This document shows, one piece after another, positions 53,962 to 62,746 of a stretch of DNA of 64,000 nucleotides. Source of the DNA: Rhodospirillales bacterium. GTDB lineage: Bacteria > Pseudomonadota > Alphaproteobacteria > Rhodospirillales > Thalassospiraceae. Location of the stretch: positions 744,001 to 808,000 of the forward strand of contig JAHQVT010000006.1 of the NCBI GenBank assembly GCA_019634165.1, written 5' to 3'. The first letter of the stretch is position 1; every line of letters starts with the position of its first letter. The notes beneath the pieces are model-generated. The model was not told the origin of the DNA and made no database searches. It saw only the letters and a program-made list of their open reading frames with translations. Made by a program: the position numbers and the translations under genes.

Positions 53962-55116
53962 ATGGACGATACGAAACGCTATGAACGCCTGCTAAATCGC
54001 TATCGCGATGGCGATATCAACCGCCGTACTTTTCTAACCGCACTTGGTGCTGCCGGTGTTGTTGCCGGTGTCACGGGTGGCCCGATGGGTATGCTTGCCC
54101 GCAAAGCACAGGCAGCAACCCCAGAACAGGTTCGTTTTGATGGTTGGGGCGGTGTTGTCTCCGAAGCATTTGAAAAACATGCTTTTGCGCCTTACACCAA
54201 GAAAACCGGCATTGATGTCATTTCCGGTACGTTCGGCGGTGCGGATGAATATATCGCGCGCGTAAAAGCCGGTCAGCCCGGTGAATTCAACCTCGCCCAT
54301 CTGTCTGGCGTATTTGACTATGCGCGCTATCACGGGTTGGAACTGACATCGGAAATCAACGAAGCCAATATCCCGAACCTGAGTAACGTAATTTCCAGCC
54401 TGATCGAGCCGCTGCGCAAAATCACCGGCGGGACGATTTCGGCAGTACCCTATGACTATGGCACGACGGGCATTGCCTATAACCGCAAACATATCAGTGA
54501 CGAAGAAGCCAAGGCCAAAGGTGCGAAACTGATGGTCGATGAAGCCTATAAAGGCAAGATCGGCGGTTGGGGTGAATGGAAAACCCGTATCTGGTACGGC
54601 GCACTGCAGTCCGATCAGGATCCGAACAACATCAAAGACATTGATGCTGTTTGGGACATGATCCGTTCGCACCGTGATCTGGCCCTGAAATATTGGAGTT
54701 CAGGGGCCGAATTGATGAGCCTTCTGGCAGAAGAAGAAATCTATGTCACCGAAGGTTGGTCTGGTCGCATCAAAGCGCTTCAAGATCAGGGCCATGACAT
54801 TGGTTATCTTGATCCGGCTGGTGGTCTTGGTTGGCAGGAATGCCTGTTTGTCCTGCGTGGCAGCCCGATGGCAGCTTGTGAAGAACTTCTGAACTTCATG
54901 TTGGAACCAGAAGTCGCAATTGCTGTTGCCGAAGGCCAAAGCTATCCGCCGGCACTTGACCCGAAAAAGGTCGATCTTGGCAAGATCATCCCGACCCTTC
55001 CGGCATTTGATCCGTCCGGAACACTTTCGTCACTTAGCTTCTTCGATCCGGCATACTGGAACGAAAACGAAGCAGATTGGTCGAAAACCTTCTCTCGTGT
55101 GCAGCGCGGCTACTAA
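53962..55116 (+). CDS. Polyamine-type ABC transporter substrate-binding protein, Tat-exported
   Basis: This periplasmic binding protein of 384 residues is of the PotD/PotF class. It carries a twin-arginine signal (R21-R22 in NRRTFLTALGAAG) with likely cleavage near AQA-A at 51. The mature part has FDGWGGVVSEAFEKHAFAPY and AVPYDYGTTGIAYNR, as in family members for polyamines and related amines. AGGAGG lies six bases before the start. Unlike most PotD proteins it is probably folded before export. A long hairpin after the gene should raise its transcript level above the ATPase. Confidence 0.88.
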   Translation: MDDTKRYERLLNRYRDGDINRRTFLTALGAAGVVAGVTGGPMGMLARKAQAATPEQVRFDGWGGVVSEAFEKHAFAPYTKKTGIDVISGTFGGADEYIARVKAGQPGEFNLAHLSGVFDYARYHGLELTSEINEANIPNLSNVISSLIEPLRKITGGTISAVPYDYGTTGIAYNRKHISDEEAKAKGAKLMVDEAYKGKIGGWGEWKTRIWYGALQSDQDPNNIKDIDAVWDMIRSHRDLALKYWSSGAELMSLLAEEEIYVTEGWSGRIKALQDQGHDIGYLDPAGGLGWQECLFVLRGSPMAACEELLNFMLEPEVAIAVAEGQSYPPALDPKKVDLGKIIPTLPAFDPSGTLSSLSFFDPAYWNENEADWSKTFSRVQRGY

Positions 55117-55138
55117 GCCCTGCTTGTTCACCTGAACC

Positions 55139-55173
55139 GGTGCCCTGGTCTTCGCACAACCGACCAGGGCACC
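55139..55173 (+). terminator. Hairpin between the binding-protein and ATPase genes
   Basis: Perfect 12-bp arms GGTGCCCTGGTC and GACCAGGGCACC lie 23 bases past the binding-protein stop. They are followed by a pyrimidine-rich stretch CCTTCTTTCTTT. It is probably a leaky terminator. Confidence 0.8.
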
Positions 55174-55224
55174 CCTGCCTTCTTTCTTTAGACAGGCACA
55201 TTCATTCTGACAGGGTATTTAACA

Positions 55225-56322
55225 ATGGCAGACGCCGAAAACGCCGTTGAACTGCAAAATGTCGTAAAGCGTTACGGGGAATTTACCGCGGTTAAACGCA
55301 TGGATTTGACCGTTCCTGACAACAGCTTTGTGACTTTCCTTGGTCCGTCGGGCTGTGGCAAGACGACGACATTGCGCATGATTGCCGGTTTGACCGACAT
55401 TACCGAAGGCGATTTGATGATCCGGGGCAAACGGGTCAACAGCCTGCCGATCCACAAGCGCAATCTTGGGCTTGTGTTTCAGAACTATGCCCTGTTCCCG
55501 CATAAAACGATTTTTGACAATATCGCCTTTGGCCTGAAATATCGCAAAGTGTCAAAATCCGACATCGCGCAAAAGGTCAATCAGGCACTTGAACTTGTTC
55601 AATTACCCCATGTCGCTGGCCGCTATCCCAATCAGTTATCCGGCGGGCAACAGCAGCGTATCGCGCTGGCCCGTGCGATTGTGATCGAACCAGATGTTTT
55701 GCTGCTTGATGAACCGTTATCCGCCCTTGATGCCAACTTGCGCGAAGAAATGCGCGTCGAGCTTAAACGCATCCAACGCGAACTGGGCATTGCAACCGTG
55801 TTCGTCACCCATGACCAATCCGAAGCATTGGCCATGTCTGACAAGCTGGTTGTGATGAATAACGGCTTTGTCGAACAAGAAGGCGCGCCGCAAGATGTTT
55901 ATAACAATCCGGCATCTGCCTTTGTTGCCGACTTCCTTGGCCATTCCAATATCATCCCGGCAGAACTCGGCAGCCCCGATGCCGCATTCACCAATGTAAA
56001 CCTTAATAGCGGTGAAACGCTTTTGACCACGGATGAACAAACGGCCAAGGCCAATGGATCAAAAGACGTGCGTGCGGTTATTCGTGCTGAAAAAATTGAT
56101 CTATCGGATCAAAACGGCGCAGCCAATGGCGTGATTAGCATTCCGGGTAAAATCAAAACGGTTGATTATCTGGGGCAGCAGGCCCGTTATTTTGTCGAGG
56201 CCAATGGCCGCGACTGGCAAGTTATCAATCCGATTGATGCCCGCCCCCATCAGGAAGGTGCCGATATCTTTATGCATATCGCTGCCCGCAATTGTGTGTT
56301 GTTGCCCGGTCACCAAGACTGA
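55225..56322 (+). CDS. Polyamine-type ABC transporter ATPase (PotA-like)
   Basis: This ATPase of 365 residues energises the preceding importer. Walker A GPSGCGKTT is at 40-48, signature LSGGQQQRIALARAI and Walker B LLLDEPLSALDANL follow, and the C-terminal TOBE domain occupies about 280-365. The ribosome site is weak (AGGG). The catabolic genes follow directly, the aminotransferase after 45 bases. Confidence 0.92.
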   Translation: MADAENAVELQNVVKRYGEFTAVKRMDLTVPDNSFVTFLGPSGCGKTTTLRMIAGLTDITEGDLMIRGKRVNSLPIHKRNLGLVFQNYALFPHKTIFDNIAFGLKYRKVSKSDIAQKVNQALELVQLPHVAGRYPNQLSGGQQQRIALARAIVIEPDVLLLDEPLSALDANLREEMRVELKRIQRELGIATVFVTHDQSEALAMSDKLVVMNNGFVEQEGAPQDVYNNPASAFVADFLGHSNIIPAELGSPDAAFTNVNLNSGETLLTTDEQTAKANGSKDVRAVIRAEKIDLSDQNGAANGVISIPGKIKTVDYLGQQARYFVEANGRDWQVINPIDARPHQEGADIFMHIAARNCVLLPGHQD

Positions 56323-56367
56323 TCATAAGAACAAAGTCCACCAGACCGGTTCAGGAGAGCCACCAGA

Positions 56368-57744
56368 ATGACGCATAATGATAAAAACCCGGTCGGTCAT
56401 AACCGGGAGTCCCGCCTTTTTTACCAAAGTCGATCACGTCGCCCCCTGATCGAACGGGCACAAGGTGTCTATATGTGGGACGTCGATGGCAAACGCTATA
56501 TCGATGCATCCAGCGGCGCCATGGTCAGCAATATCGGTCACAGCGACCCGCGCGTGATCGCCGCAATGAATGCCCAGCTTGAAAAAGCCAGCTTCGCCTA
56601 TCGCCTGCATTTTGAAAACGACGCCGCCGAAAACCTGGCATGGCGGTTGGCCGAACGTGCACCGGGTGATCTGGAACGGGTATTCTTTGTTTCTGGCGGG
56701 TCCGAAGCGGTTGAAAGCTGCATCAAGCTTGCCCGGCAATATGCATTGGCCAAAGGTCAAGCCCAACGCACCAAAGTCATTTCACGGTTCCCAAGTTACC
56801 ATGGGTCCACCCTTGGTGCACTTGCACTGACCGGCTACACACCGATGCACGCGCCTTTTGCACCAATGATGGTCGATCAACCCAAAATTCCTGCCCCAAC
56901 TTGTTATCTGGATCGCGATGATCTGACCGATCATGATCGTGGCATCAAATATGCCAACATGTTAGAGGCCGAAATCATTAAACAGGGTCCTGAAACCGTC
57001 CTTGGTTTCATCATGGAACCGGTTGGCGGGGCTGCAACCGGTGCACTTGTAGCACCCGATAGCTATTATGGCCGCATTCGTGAAATTTGTGATCAATACG
57101 GCATTCTTCTGATCTATGACGAGGTCATGACAGGTGCCGGACGTACAGGCACCTATTTCGCGGCTGAACATTGGGGCATTACGCCCGATATTCTCGCCGT
57201 ATCAAAAGGCCTTGCTGCGGGTTACGCGCCACTGGGTGCGATGATTGCACCGGATCGGATCGTTGGCCCGGTTCTTGATCACGGCGGCTTTATTCACGGC
57301 TATACCTATGCCGGCAATCCGCTTGCCTGTGCGGCGGGCAATGCCGTGCTTGATGTCATCGAAGAAGATGACTTGCTTGAAAATGCAACAACCAGCGGTG
57401 CGGCATTAAAGGCCGAGCTTGGCAAACTTGCAGATGATTTCACCATGATTGGCGATGTCCGAGGCAAGGGACTTTTATTGGCGATCGAGCTGGTCAAAGA
57501 TCGTAAAACCATGACCCCGCTTGATCCCAAACATATGGCGGCCGCACGTTTGGTCGACATTGCCTATGACCTTGGCCTGATCATTTATTGGCGCAGAACG
57601 CGCGGCGGGTATCGTGGTGATCACGTTATGGTCTGCCCGCCGATGACGATCAAACCCGAACAGTTTGACGATATTCTGGTGCCGCTGCGGTCCGCATTGA
57701 CCGAACTTCAAGATGAACTCGTTATCGCCGGAGCCTTCTCATGA
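56368..57744 (+). CDS. Class III PLP aminotransferase of the amine cluster
   Basis: This PLP aminotransferase of 458 residues has K280 (ILAVSKGLAAGY), D251 (IYDEVMTG) and the phosphate loop SGGSEAVES at 109-117. The family transfers terminal or beta amino groups of omega-amino acids and diamines. The stop overlaps the BKACE start by four bases (ATGA), so the two products are made together. Coupling to a beta-keto acid enzyme suggests that this enzyme converts a beta-amino acid to a beta-keto acid, but terminal amine transfer is equally possible. AGGAGA precedes the start. Confidence 0.88.
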   Translation: MTHNDKNPVGHNRESRLFYQSRSRRPLIERAQGVYMWDVDGKRYIDASSGAMVSNIGHSDPRVIAAMNAQLEKASFAYRLHFENDAAENLAWRLAERAPGDLERVFFVSGGSEAVESCIKLARQYALAKGQAQRTKVISRFPSYHGSTLGALALTGYTPMHAPFAPMMVDQPKIPAPTCYLDRDDLTDHDRGIKYANMLEAEIIKQGPETVLGFIMEPVGGAATGALVAPDSYYGRIREICDQYGILLIYDEVMTGAGRTGTYFAAEHWGITPDILAVSKGLAAGYAPLGAMIAPDRIVGPVLDHGGFIHGYTYAGNPLACAAGNAVLDVIEEDDLLENATTSGAALKAELGKLADDFTMIGDVRGKGLLLAIELVKDRKTMTPLDPKHMAAARLVDIAYDLGLIIYWRRTRGGYRGDHVMVCPPMTIKPEQFDDILVPLRSALTELQDELVIAGAFS

Positions 57745-58670
57745 GCCGGAAAGTTATTATTACCTGCGCAATCACCGGATCGGTACACACCCCATCGATG
57801 AGCCCGCACTTGCCCGTCACCCCCGATGAAATTACCCGCCAAGCAATTGATGCCGCCAATGCAGGCGCTTCAATCTTGCATCTGCATGCACGTGATCCGG
57901 AAACCGGCTTCCCAAGCCCCGATCCTGATCTGTTCATGGAATTCTTGCCCAAAATCAAGGCCGCCACAGATGCCGTGATCAACATATCCACCGGCGGCGG
58001 CATGAATATGGATGTTAGTGACCGTATCCGTGCGGCCCGTGAAGCCGCCCCGGAAATGGCGTCATTGAATATGGGCACGATGAATTTCGGTCTGTTCCCG
58101 GCCTTGGCGACAAAGCGCGAATGGAAACATGACTGGGAACCAAAGTTCCTTGAAGACAGCCGCGACTTTGTTTTCAAAAACACGTTTTCCGATATCGAAA
58201 CCATTCTGGCTGACCTTGGCGATGCCAATGGCACCCGGTTTGAATTTGAATGTTATGACGTCGGCCATCTTTATACGCTGGCACATTTTGTTGATCGTGG
58301 CCTGATTAAGGGACCGGTTTTCATTCAGTTTGTGTTGGGTATTTTGGGTGGCATTGGCGCTGACCCTGATAACCTTGCCCATCTAAAATCCACGGCCGAC
58401 AAACTGTTTGGCGATCAATATCAATTCTCGGTCCTTGGTGCCGGACGCCACCAGATGCCACTTGCCACGATGGCGGCATCAATGGGCGGAAATGTCCGCG
58501 TCGGGTTGGAAGACAACCTGTATCTGCGCAAGGGCGAACTGGCCCCTGATAATGCATCACAAGTGCGCAAAATCCGCGAAGTCCTTGATGGCCTGTCACT
58601 TGAAATCGCAACACCGGACGAAGCACGCGCGCAACTTGGGTTGAAAGGCGGCGATCAGGTCGCCTTCTAA
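57741..58670 (+). CDS. BKACE-family (DUF849) beta-keto acid cleavage enzyme
   Basis: Family members exchange acetyl-CoA with a beta-keto acid, releasing acetoacetate and an acyl-CoA; 3-keto-5-aminohexanoate and dehydrocarnitine are known substrates. The 309-residue TIM-barrel protein has the zinc ligands H47 and H49 in ILHLHARDPETG. FEFECYDVGHL and VRVGLEDNLYL further support the family. It overlaps the aminotransferase by four bases. The substrate cannot be read from sequence, but a cationic beta-keto acid fits the surrounding genes. Confidence 0.88.
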   Translation: MSRKVIITCAITGSVHTPSMSPHLPVTPDEITRQAIDAANAGASILHLHARDPETGFPSPDPDLFMEFLPKIKAATDAVINISTGGGMNMDVSDRIRAAREAAPEMASLNMGTMNFGLFPALATKREWKHDWEPKFLEDSRDFVFKNTFSDIETILADLGDANGTRFEFECYDVGHLYTLAHFVDRGLIKGPVFIQFVLGILGGIGADPDNLAHLKSTADKLFGDQYQFSVLGAGRHQMPLATMAASMGGNVRVGLEDNLYLRKGELAPDNASQVRKIREVLDGLSLEIATPDEARAQLGLKGGDQVAF

Positions 58671-58737
58671 CCCGCCTGATGACGACACCATAAACGCCAC
58701 CACCGTTACGACACGCACAAAGTGAAAGGCGGCAGCC

Positions 58738-59802
58738 ATGATGCATGCCTATTTCTCAGATGATCAGCTTCGCCACCACGGCAAAACATTCATTGTCGCG
58801 GGCGAGAAAAAGCCAATCCCGGAAGTACCCGAACGCGCCGAAATCCTAAGCGGTGCGGTTGCGCGTCTGGGTCTTGATCTGCATGCCCCAAAGGATGCGG
58901 GCATGGACCCGATTGCCGCCATTCACGACGGGCGCTATCTAAACTTTTTGCAGACAATTTATCCCGAATGGCAGGCGGCTGGCGGGTCAGAACTGGTTAT
59001 TCCCAATATCCATCCGTTTGATCGTAATGGCCCCTATCCGCGCCATCATGTTGGCAAGGCTGGTTTTCATTTGGGCGATACATCCTGTCCGGTTTCCGCA
59101 ACCACATGGCATTCTGCCTATGCCAGTGCGCAAACCGCAATTTCGGCCACCCGCCATGTGCGCGATGGCGGTGCCAACAGCGCCTATGCCCTATGCCGCC
59201 CGCCGGGGCATCACGCCAGCACCAACATCGCCGGTGGGTTTTGTTATTTGAACAACAGTGCGATTGCCGCACAAGAACTGCGCACGAAATATGACCGGGT
59301 CGCGATCCTTGATGTTGATCTTCATCACGGCAACGGAACCCAGCATATTTTCTATGACCGATCTGATGTCATGACCCTATCCATCCATGCTGATCCGCAT
59401 GATTTTTATCCATTCTTTTGGGGCCATGCGGAAGAAATTGGCGAGGATGCTGGCATTGGCTTTAACCATAATGCGCCCCTGCCCCTTGGCAGCGGTGATG
59501 TGATTTTCCTTGATGCACTTGACCGTGCTTTGGCAAAGATTGATGATTTTGGGGCCGACGCCATCGTTGTCGCACTTGGCCTTGATGCGTCGCGCGATGA
59601 TCCATTTGGGGGTTTAACCGTTAGCCCGGATGGTTTTGCCCAAATCGGTGAAAAAATTGGCACCCTTACCTGCCCAACCGTGCTAGTGCAGGAAGGTGGC
59701 TATGTCAGTAACACACTGGCCGAAAACCTTTATCAGTTCATCAGCGCGTTTAGCGCCACCAAAGACAAAAACAACGTCACGATATCAGAAGGCCCCAAAT
59801 GA
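58738..59802 (+). CDS. Acetylpolyamine amidohydrolase-like deacetylase (histone deacetylase fold)
   Basis: This zinc amidohydrolase of 354 residues likely removes acetyl groups from N-acetylated polyamines or diamino acids. Catalytic H158/H159 (PPGHHAS), zinc ligands D194 and H196 (DVDLHHGNG) and D283 (LGLDASRDDP), and transition-state Y322 (EGGYVSN) agree almost residue for residue with Mycoplana ramosa APAH as I recall it. The stop overlaps the next start by four bases. It lies between the BKACE and DauA-like genes. Confidence 0.9.
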   Translation: MMHAYFSDDQLRHHGKTFIVAGEKKPIPEVPERAEILSGAVARLGLDLHAPKDAGMDPIAAIHDGRYLNFLQTIYPEWQAAGGSELVIPNIHPFDRNGPYPRHHVGKAGFHLGDTSCPVSATTWHSAYASAQTAISATRHVRDGGANSAYALCRPPGHHASTNIAGGFCYLNNSAIAAQELRTKYDRVAILDVDLHHGNGTQHIFYDRSDVMTLSIHADPHDFYPFFWGHAEEIGEDAGIGFNHNAPLPLGSGDVIFLDALDRALAKIDDFGADAIVVALGLDASRDDPFGGLTVSPDGFAQIGEKIGTLTCPTVLVQEGGYVSNTLAENLYQFISAFSATKDKNNVTISEGPK

Positions 59803-60950
59803 CACATTCAGACATCTTGATTATTGGCGGCGGCATTGCCGGAATGTCCGCAGCATTCTTTTTGGCCAAGGCGGGTAAATCCGTCACCGTTCTCGAACGC
59901 GAAGATCAGCCGGGCTATCACAGCACCGGTCGGTCCGCCGCGCTCTATAGCGAGACGTATGGCCCAAAGATCATCCGCAAGATGTCGACCGCCAGCCGCG
60001 AATTCCTTTTATCTCCGCCAGATGGTTTTACCGAAAACCCAATCCTGACACCGCGCGGCATCATCATGACCGCGGCACCGGGCGAAGAAGCCAAACTTGA
60101 CGCCATCTTGACCGAAGGCCGTGTCAATGGCGCCAATTTTGTCGAACTTAGCCCCGCCCAACTCAAAGAAATGATCCCGGTGATCAATACCGACAATGTT
60201 GTTGGTGCGGCACATGAACCTGATGCCATGGACATGGATGTCCATGCCCTTCATTGGGGGTTTATCCGCCAGTTCAAATCAATGGGTGGAACCCTTGTCA
60301 CCAAGGCAAATGTTCATACCATCACCAAAACCGACGGCGCATGGGACGTTACCCTTGCCAATGGCGACCATCATCGCGGCGATATCATTGTTAATGCCGC
60401 TGGTGCATGGGTTGATGACATCGCCACCAAAGCAGGCGTTGCGCCGCTTGGCATCGTTCCTAAACGCCGGACCGCAGTCATGGTTGATTTGCCAGCAGGC
60501 ATAAATGCCCATGGCTGGCCATTGGTCGCAACCATCGATGAAACGCTTTATTTCAAGGAAGATGCCGGGCGTTTGCTGGTATCCCCAGCCGATACCACGC
60601 CGACCGAACCACACGACGTCCAACCCGAAGAACTTGATATCGCGATTACGATTGATCGCCTGATGACCTACACCAACATCGAAGTACGCCGCCCCGGTGA
60701 ATCATGGGCAGGCTTGCGCAGTTTCTTTGCCGATGGTGACCCAGTTTCCGACTTTGACCCAAGAGATAGCAGTTTTTACTGGCTTGCTGGTCAGGGCGGA
60801 TATGGCATTCAAACAGCACCTGCCATGGGTGAATATGCCGCTAGCATCCTGTGTGGCAATGGCGTCCCGGCCCATATGCAAAAACTTGGCGTTGCCAAAG
60901 ATGCCTTATCAGCAGCACGTCCCAGCCTTGCAAAAGGCAAGTCATCATAG
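59799..60950 (+). CDS. DauA-like FAD-dependent D-amino acid dehydrogenase
   Basis: This 383-residue flavoprotein is close to Pseudomonas D-arginine dehydrogenase DauA. It shares GYHSTGRSAALY, PKRRTAVMV, the DVQPEELDIA segment, WAGLRSFFADGD and GQGGYGIQTAPAMGE. The FAD motif GGGIAG is at 10-15. Two active-site positions that I recall from DauA seem changed: the His in SAAHY is Leu49 here, and the Glu contacting the D-arginine side chain is near Ile88. The substrate may thus not be D-arginine. Its imino product would suit the RidA encoded downstream. It overlaps the deacetylase by four bases. Confidence 0.85.
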   Translation: MTHSDILIIGGGIAGMSAAFFLAKAGKSVTVLEREDQPGYHSTGRSAALYSETYGPKIIRKMSTASREFLLSPPDGFTENPILTPRGIIMTAAPGEEAKLDAILTEGRVNGANFVELSPAQLKEMIPVINTDNVVGAAHEPDAMDMDVHALHWGFIRQFKSMGGTLVTKANVHTITKTDGAWDVTLANGDHHRGDIIVNAAGAWVDDIATKAGVAPLGIVPKRRTAVMVDLPAGINAHGWPLVATIDETLYFKEDAGRLLVSPADTTPTEPHDVQPEELDIAITIDRLMTYTNIEVRRPGESWAGLRSFFADGDPVSDFDPRDSSFYWLAGQGGYGIQTAPAMGEYAASILCGNGVPAHMQKLGVAKDALSAARPSLAKGKSS

Positions 60951-60982
60951 GGCATTGATGCTTGCCCGAACGGAGAACCCCA

Positions 60983-62269
60983 ATGACCAGTTTTGACCGC
61001 AACGCATTGCGCAAAGCCGTTGCAAACCGCAAAGCCAAGGCGATTGATGATCTTTGCGCGCTGGTACGCCATGACAGTCTTCTGGGCAATGAGGCACCTG
61101 CACAAAACTGGATCGCCGATCAATTTTCGCAAATGGGTCTTGATGTTGAACGGGTGGCGATTGATATCGACGCCCTTCGCGATCAGCCGGGCTTTTCCCC
61201 GCCGGTAATTGATGGCTATGACGGGCGTGAAAACATCGTTGGTTTGCATCGCCCCAAAAACCCGACTGGCCGCAGCCTGATCTTGAATGGTCATATGGAT
61301 GTTGTGCCAACCGGCCCGGTTGATAAATGGCGTCGCGGCCCATTTGATCCGCATGTCGACGGTGACTGGATTTATGGCCGCGGTGCTGGTGATATGAAGG
61401 CCGGCATCATTGCCTATTGCCATGCACTGCAGGCATTACATGATATTGGATTGGAACCAGCCGCCCCGGTCACCTTGCAATCGGTTGTCGAAGAAGAATG
61501 CACTGGCAATGGTGCGCTGGCTTGCCTTCATGCGGGGTATAAGGCCGATTGCGCAATCATTCCCGAACCGTTTGACCAAACCCTTATGACTGCACAGCTT
61601 GGCGTAATGTGGTTTCAAATTCATGTATCAGGAAGCCCCGCCCATGTTCTTGATACCTCTGCTGGCAGCAACGCCATTGAAGCTGCCTTTGGTTTCTTTG
61701 AAACCCTTAAGGAAGTCGAAGAAATCTGGAACCACCCCACCCATCGCCATGCGGCCTATGGGGCGCATGTTCACCCGGTGAACTTCAATCTTGGCAAGAT
61801 TGAAGGCGGTGAATGGGCATCAACCGTTCCACCGGTTTGTCATGCCGATATCCGCGTTGGGTTCTATCCGGGCATGGAACTTGAAAATGTTCGTGAAACG
61901 ATTGATGCGGTTAGACAAAGTGCGATTGACAACCACCCGGCTTGCAAAGGTGCCTCTATTGACGTCACCTATCACGGTTTTCAGGCCGAAGGGTGCGAGA
62001 TGGATGTTAACCACCCGATGATGTCAATGATCGGCGACATTCATCACGAAGTCACCGGGAATGCCATTAAAAACTATGCCTCGACCGCGACAACCGATGC
62101 CCGGTTCTTCCAGATTTACGGCAATATCCCGGCAACATGTTATGGCCCAAAAGCCGAGGCCATTCACGGCATTGATGAACGGGTTTCGATCGCATCCATG
62201 ATGGAAGTAACAGAAGTACTTGCGCTGTTTATTGCCGACTGGTGCGGCGTGCAAAAGCGTGGTAGCTAA
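60983..62269 (+). CDS. M20-family deacylase (ArgE/DapE-like)
   Basis: This metallopeptidase-fold amidohydrolase of 428 residues has H104 and D106 (LNGHMDVVP), bridging D137 (GAGDMKAG) and E171/E172 (VVEEECTGNG) in place for two zinc ions. The dimerisation domain spans about 205-315. Relatives remove acetyl, succinyl or formyl groups from amino acids. ATG 60983 has GGAGAA seven bases before it, with an earlier in-frame start at 60962 lacking one. Together with the deacetylase two genes upstream it means two different deacylases in one operon. Confidence 0.88.
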   Translation: MTSFDRNALRKAVANRKAKAIDDLCALVRHDSLLGNEAPAQNWIADQFSQMGLDVERVAIDIDALRDQPGFSPPVIDGYDGRENIVGLHRPKNPTGRSLILNGHMDVVPTGPVDKWRRGPFDPHVDGDWIYGRGAGDMKAGIIAYCHALQALHDIGLEPAAPVTLQSVVEEECTGNGALACLHAGYKADCAIIPEPFDQTLMTAQLGVMWFQIHVSGSPAHVLDTSAGSNAIEAAFGFFETLKEVEEIWNHPTHRHAAYGAHVHPVNFNLGKIEGGEWASTVPPVCHADIRVGFYPGMELENVRETIDAVRQSAIDNHPACKGASIDVTYHGFQAEGCEMDVNHPMMSMIGDIHHEVTGNAIKNYASTATTDARFFQIYGNIPATCYGPKAEAIHGIDERVSIASMMEVTEVLALFIADWCGVQKRGS

Positions 62270-62317
62270 TTCACATCATTGAATAAATTATCCGATACAT
62301 ATTCCAAGGAGAATTTC

Positions 62318-62665
62318 ATGAGCATTCAACGTCTTCACACCGGCCCGCGTATGAGCCAAGCCGTTGTCCATGGCGACACCATCTATCTTGCCGGTCAGGT
62401 TGGCGAACCAACCAGCGACGTCACCAACCAGACCAAAGAATGCCTGGCAAAGATTGACTCGCTTCTGGCTGAATGTGGTTCGTCTAAGGAAAACATCCTC
62501 TCAACCACCATCTGGCTGGCTGACATGAAAGATTTCGCTGCAATGAACGCAGTTTGGGATGCATGGGTACCGCAGGGTCACACCCCGGGCCGTGCATGTG
62601 GCGAAGCAAAGCTTGCCACCCCCGATTACCTTGTTGAATTCATCGTGATTGCGGCCAAGTCATAA
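62318..62665 (+). CDS. RidA-family enamine/imine deaminase
   Basis: This small 115-residue protein of the RidA (YjgF) family hydrolyses reactive enamines and imines. The carboxylate-binding arginine is R92 (TPGRACGEAKL), with E107 fifteen residues later as in archetypal RidA (R105/E120). ATG 62318 has AAGGAG seven bases before it. It is the last gene of the cluster, and a strong terminator follows. Its presence with a DauA-like dehydrogenase suggests removal of imino intermediates. Whether it is a general RidA or a dedicated subfamily is not decided. Confidence 0.9.
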   Translation: MSIQRLHTGPRMSQAVVHGDTIYLAGQVGEPTSDVTNQTKECLAKIDSLLAECGSSKENILSTTIWLADMKDFAAMNAVWDAWVPQGHTPGRACGEAKLATPDYLVEFIVIAAKS

Positions 62666-62685
62666 TATCGGCAGCATAAAAATCA

Positions 62686-62728
62686 AACGCCCGGCAGGAT
62701 GATTGATTCCTGCCGGGCGTTTTTTTTG
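62686..62728. terminator. Bidirectional terminator after RidA
   Basis: Perfect 14-bp arms AACGCCCGGCAGGA and TCCTGCCGGGCGTT are followed by eight or more T residues on the plus strand. It separates the cluster from the convergent hydrolase-OsmC gene. Confidence 0.93.
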
Positions 62729-62746
62729 CTTATCTTTCTGATTTGA

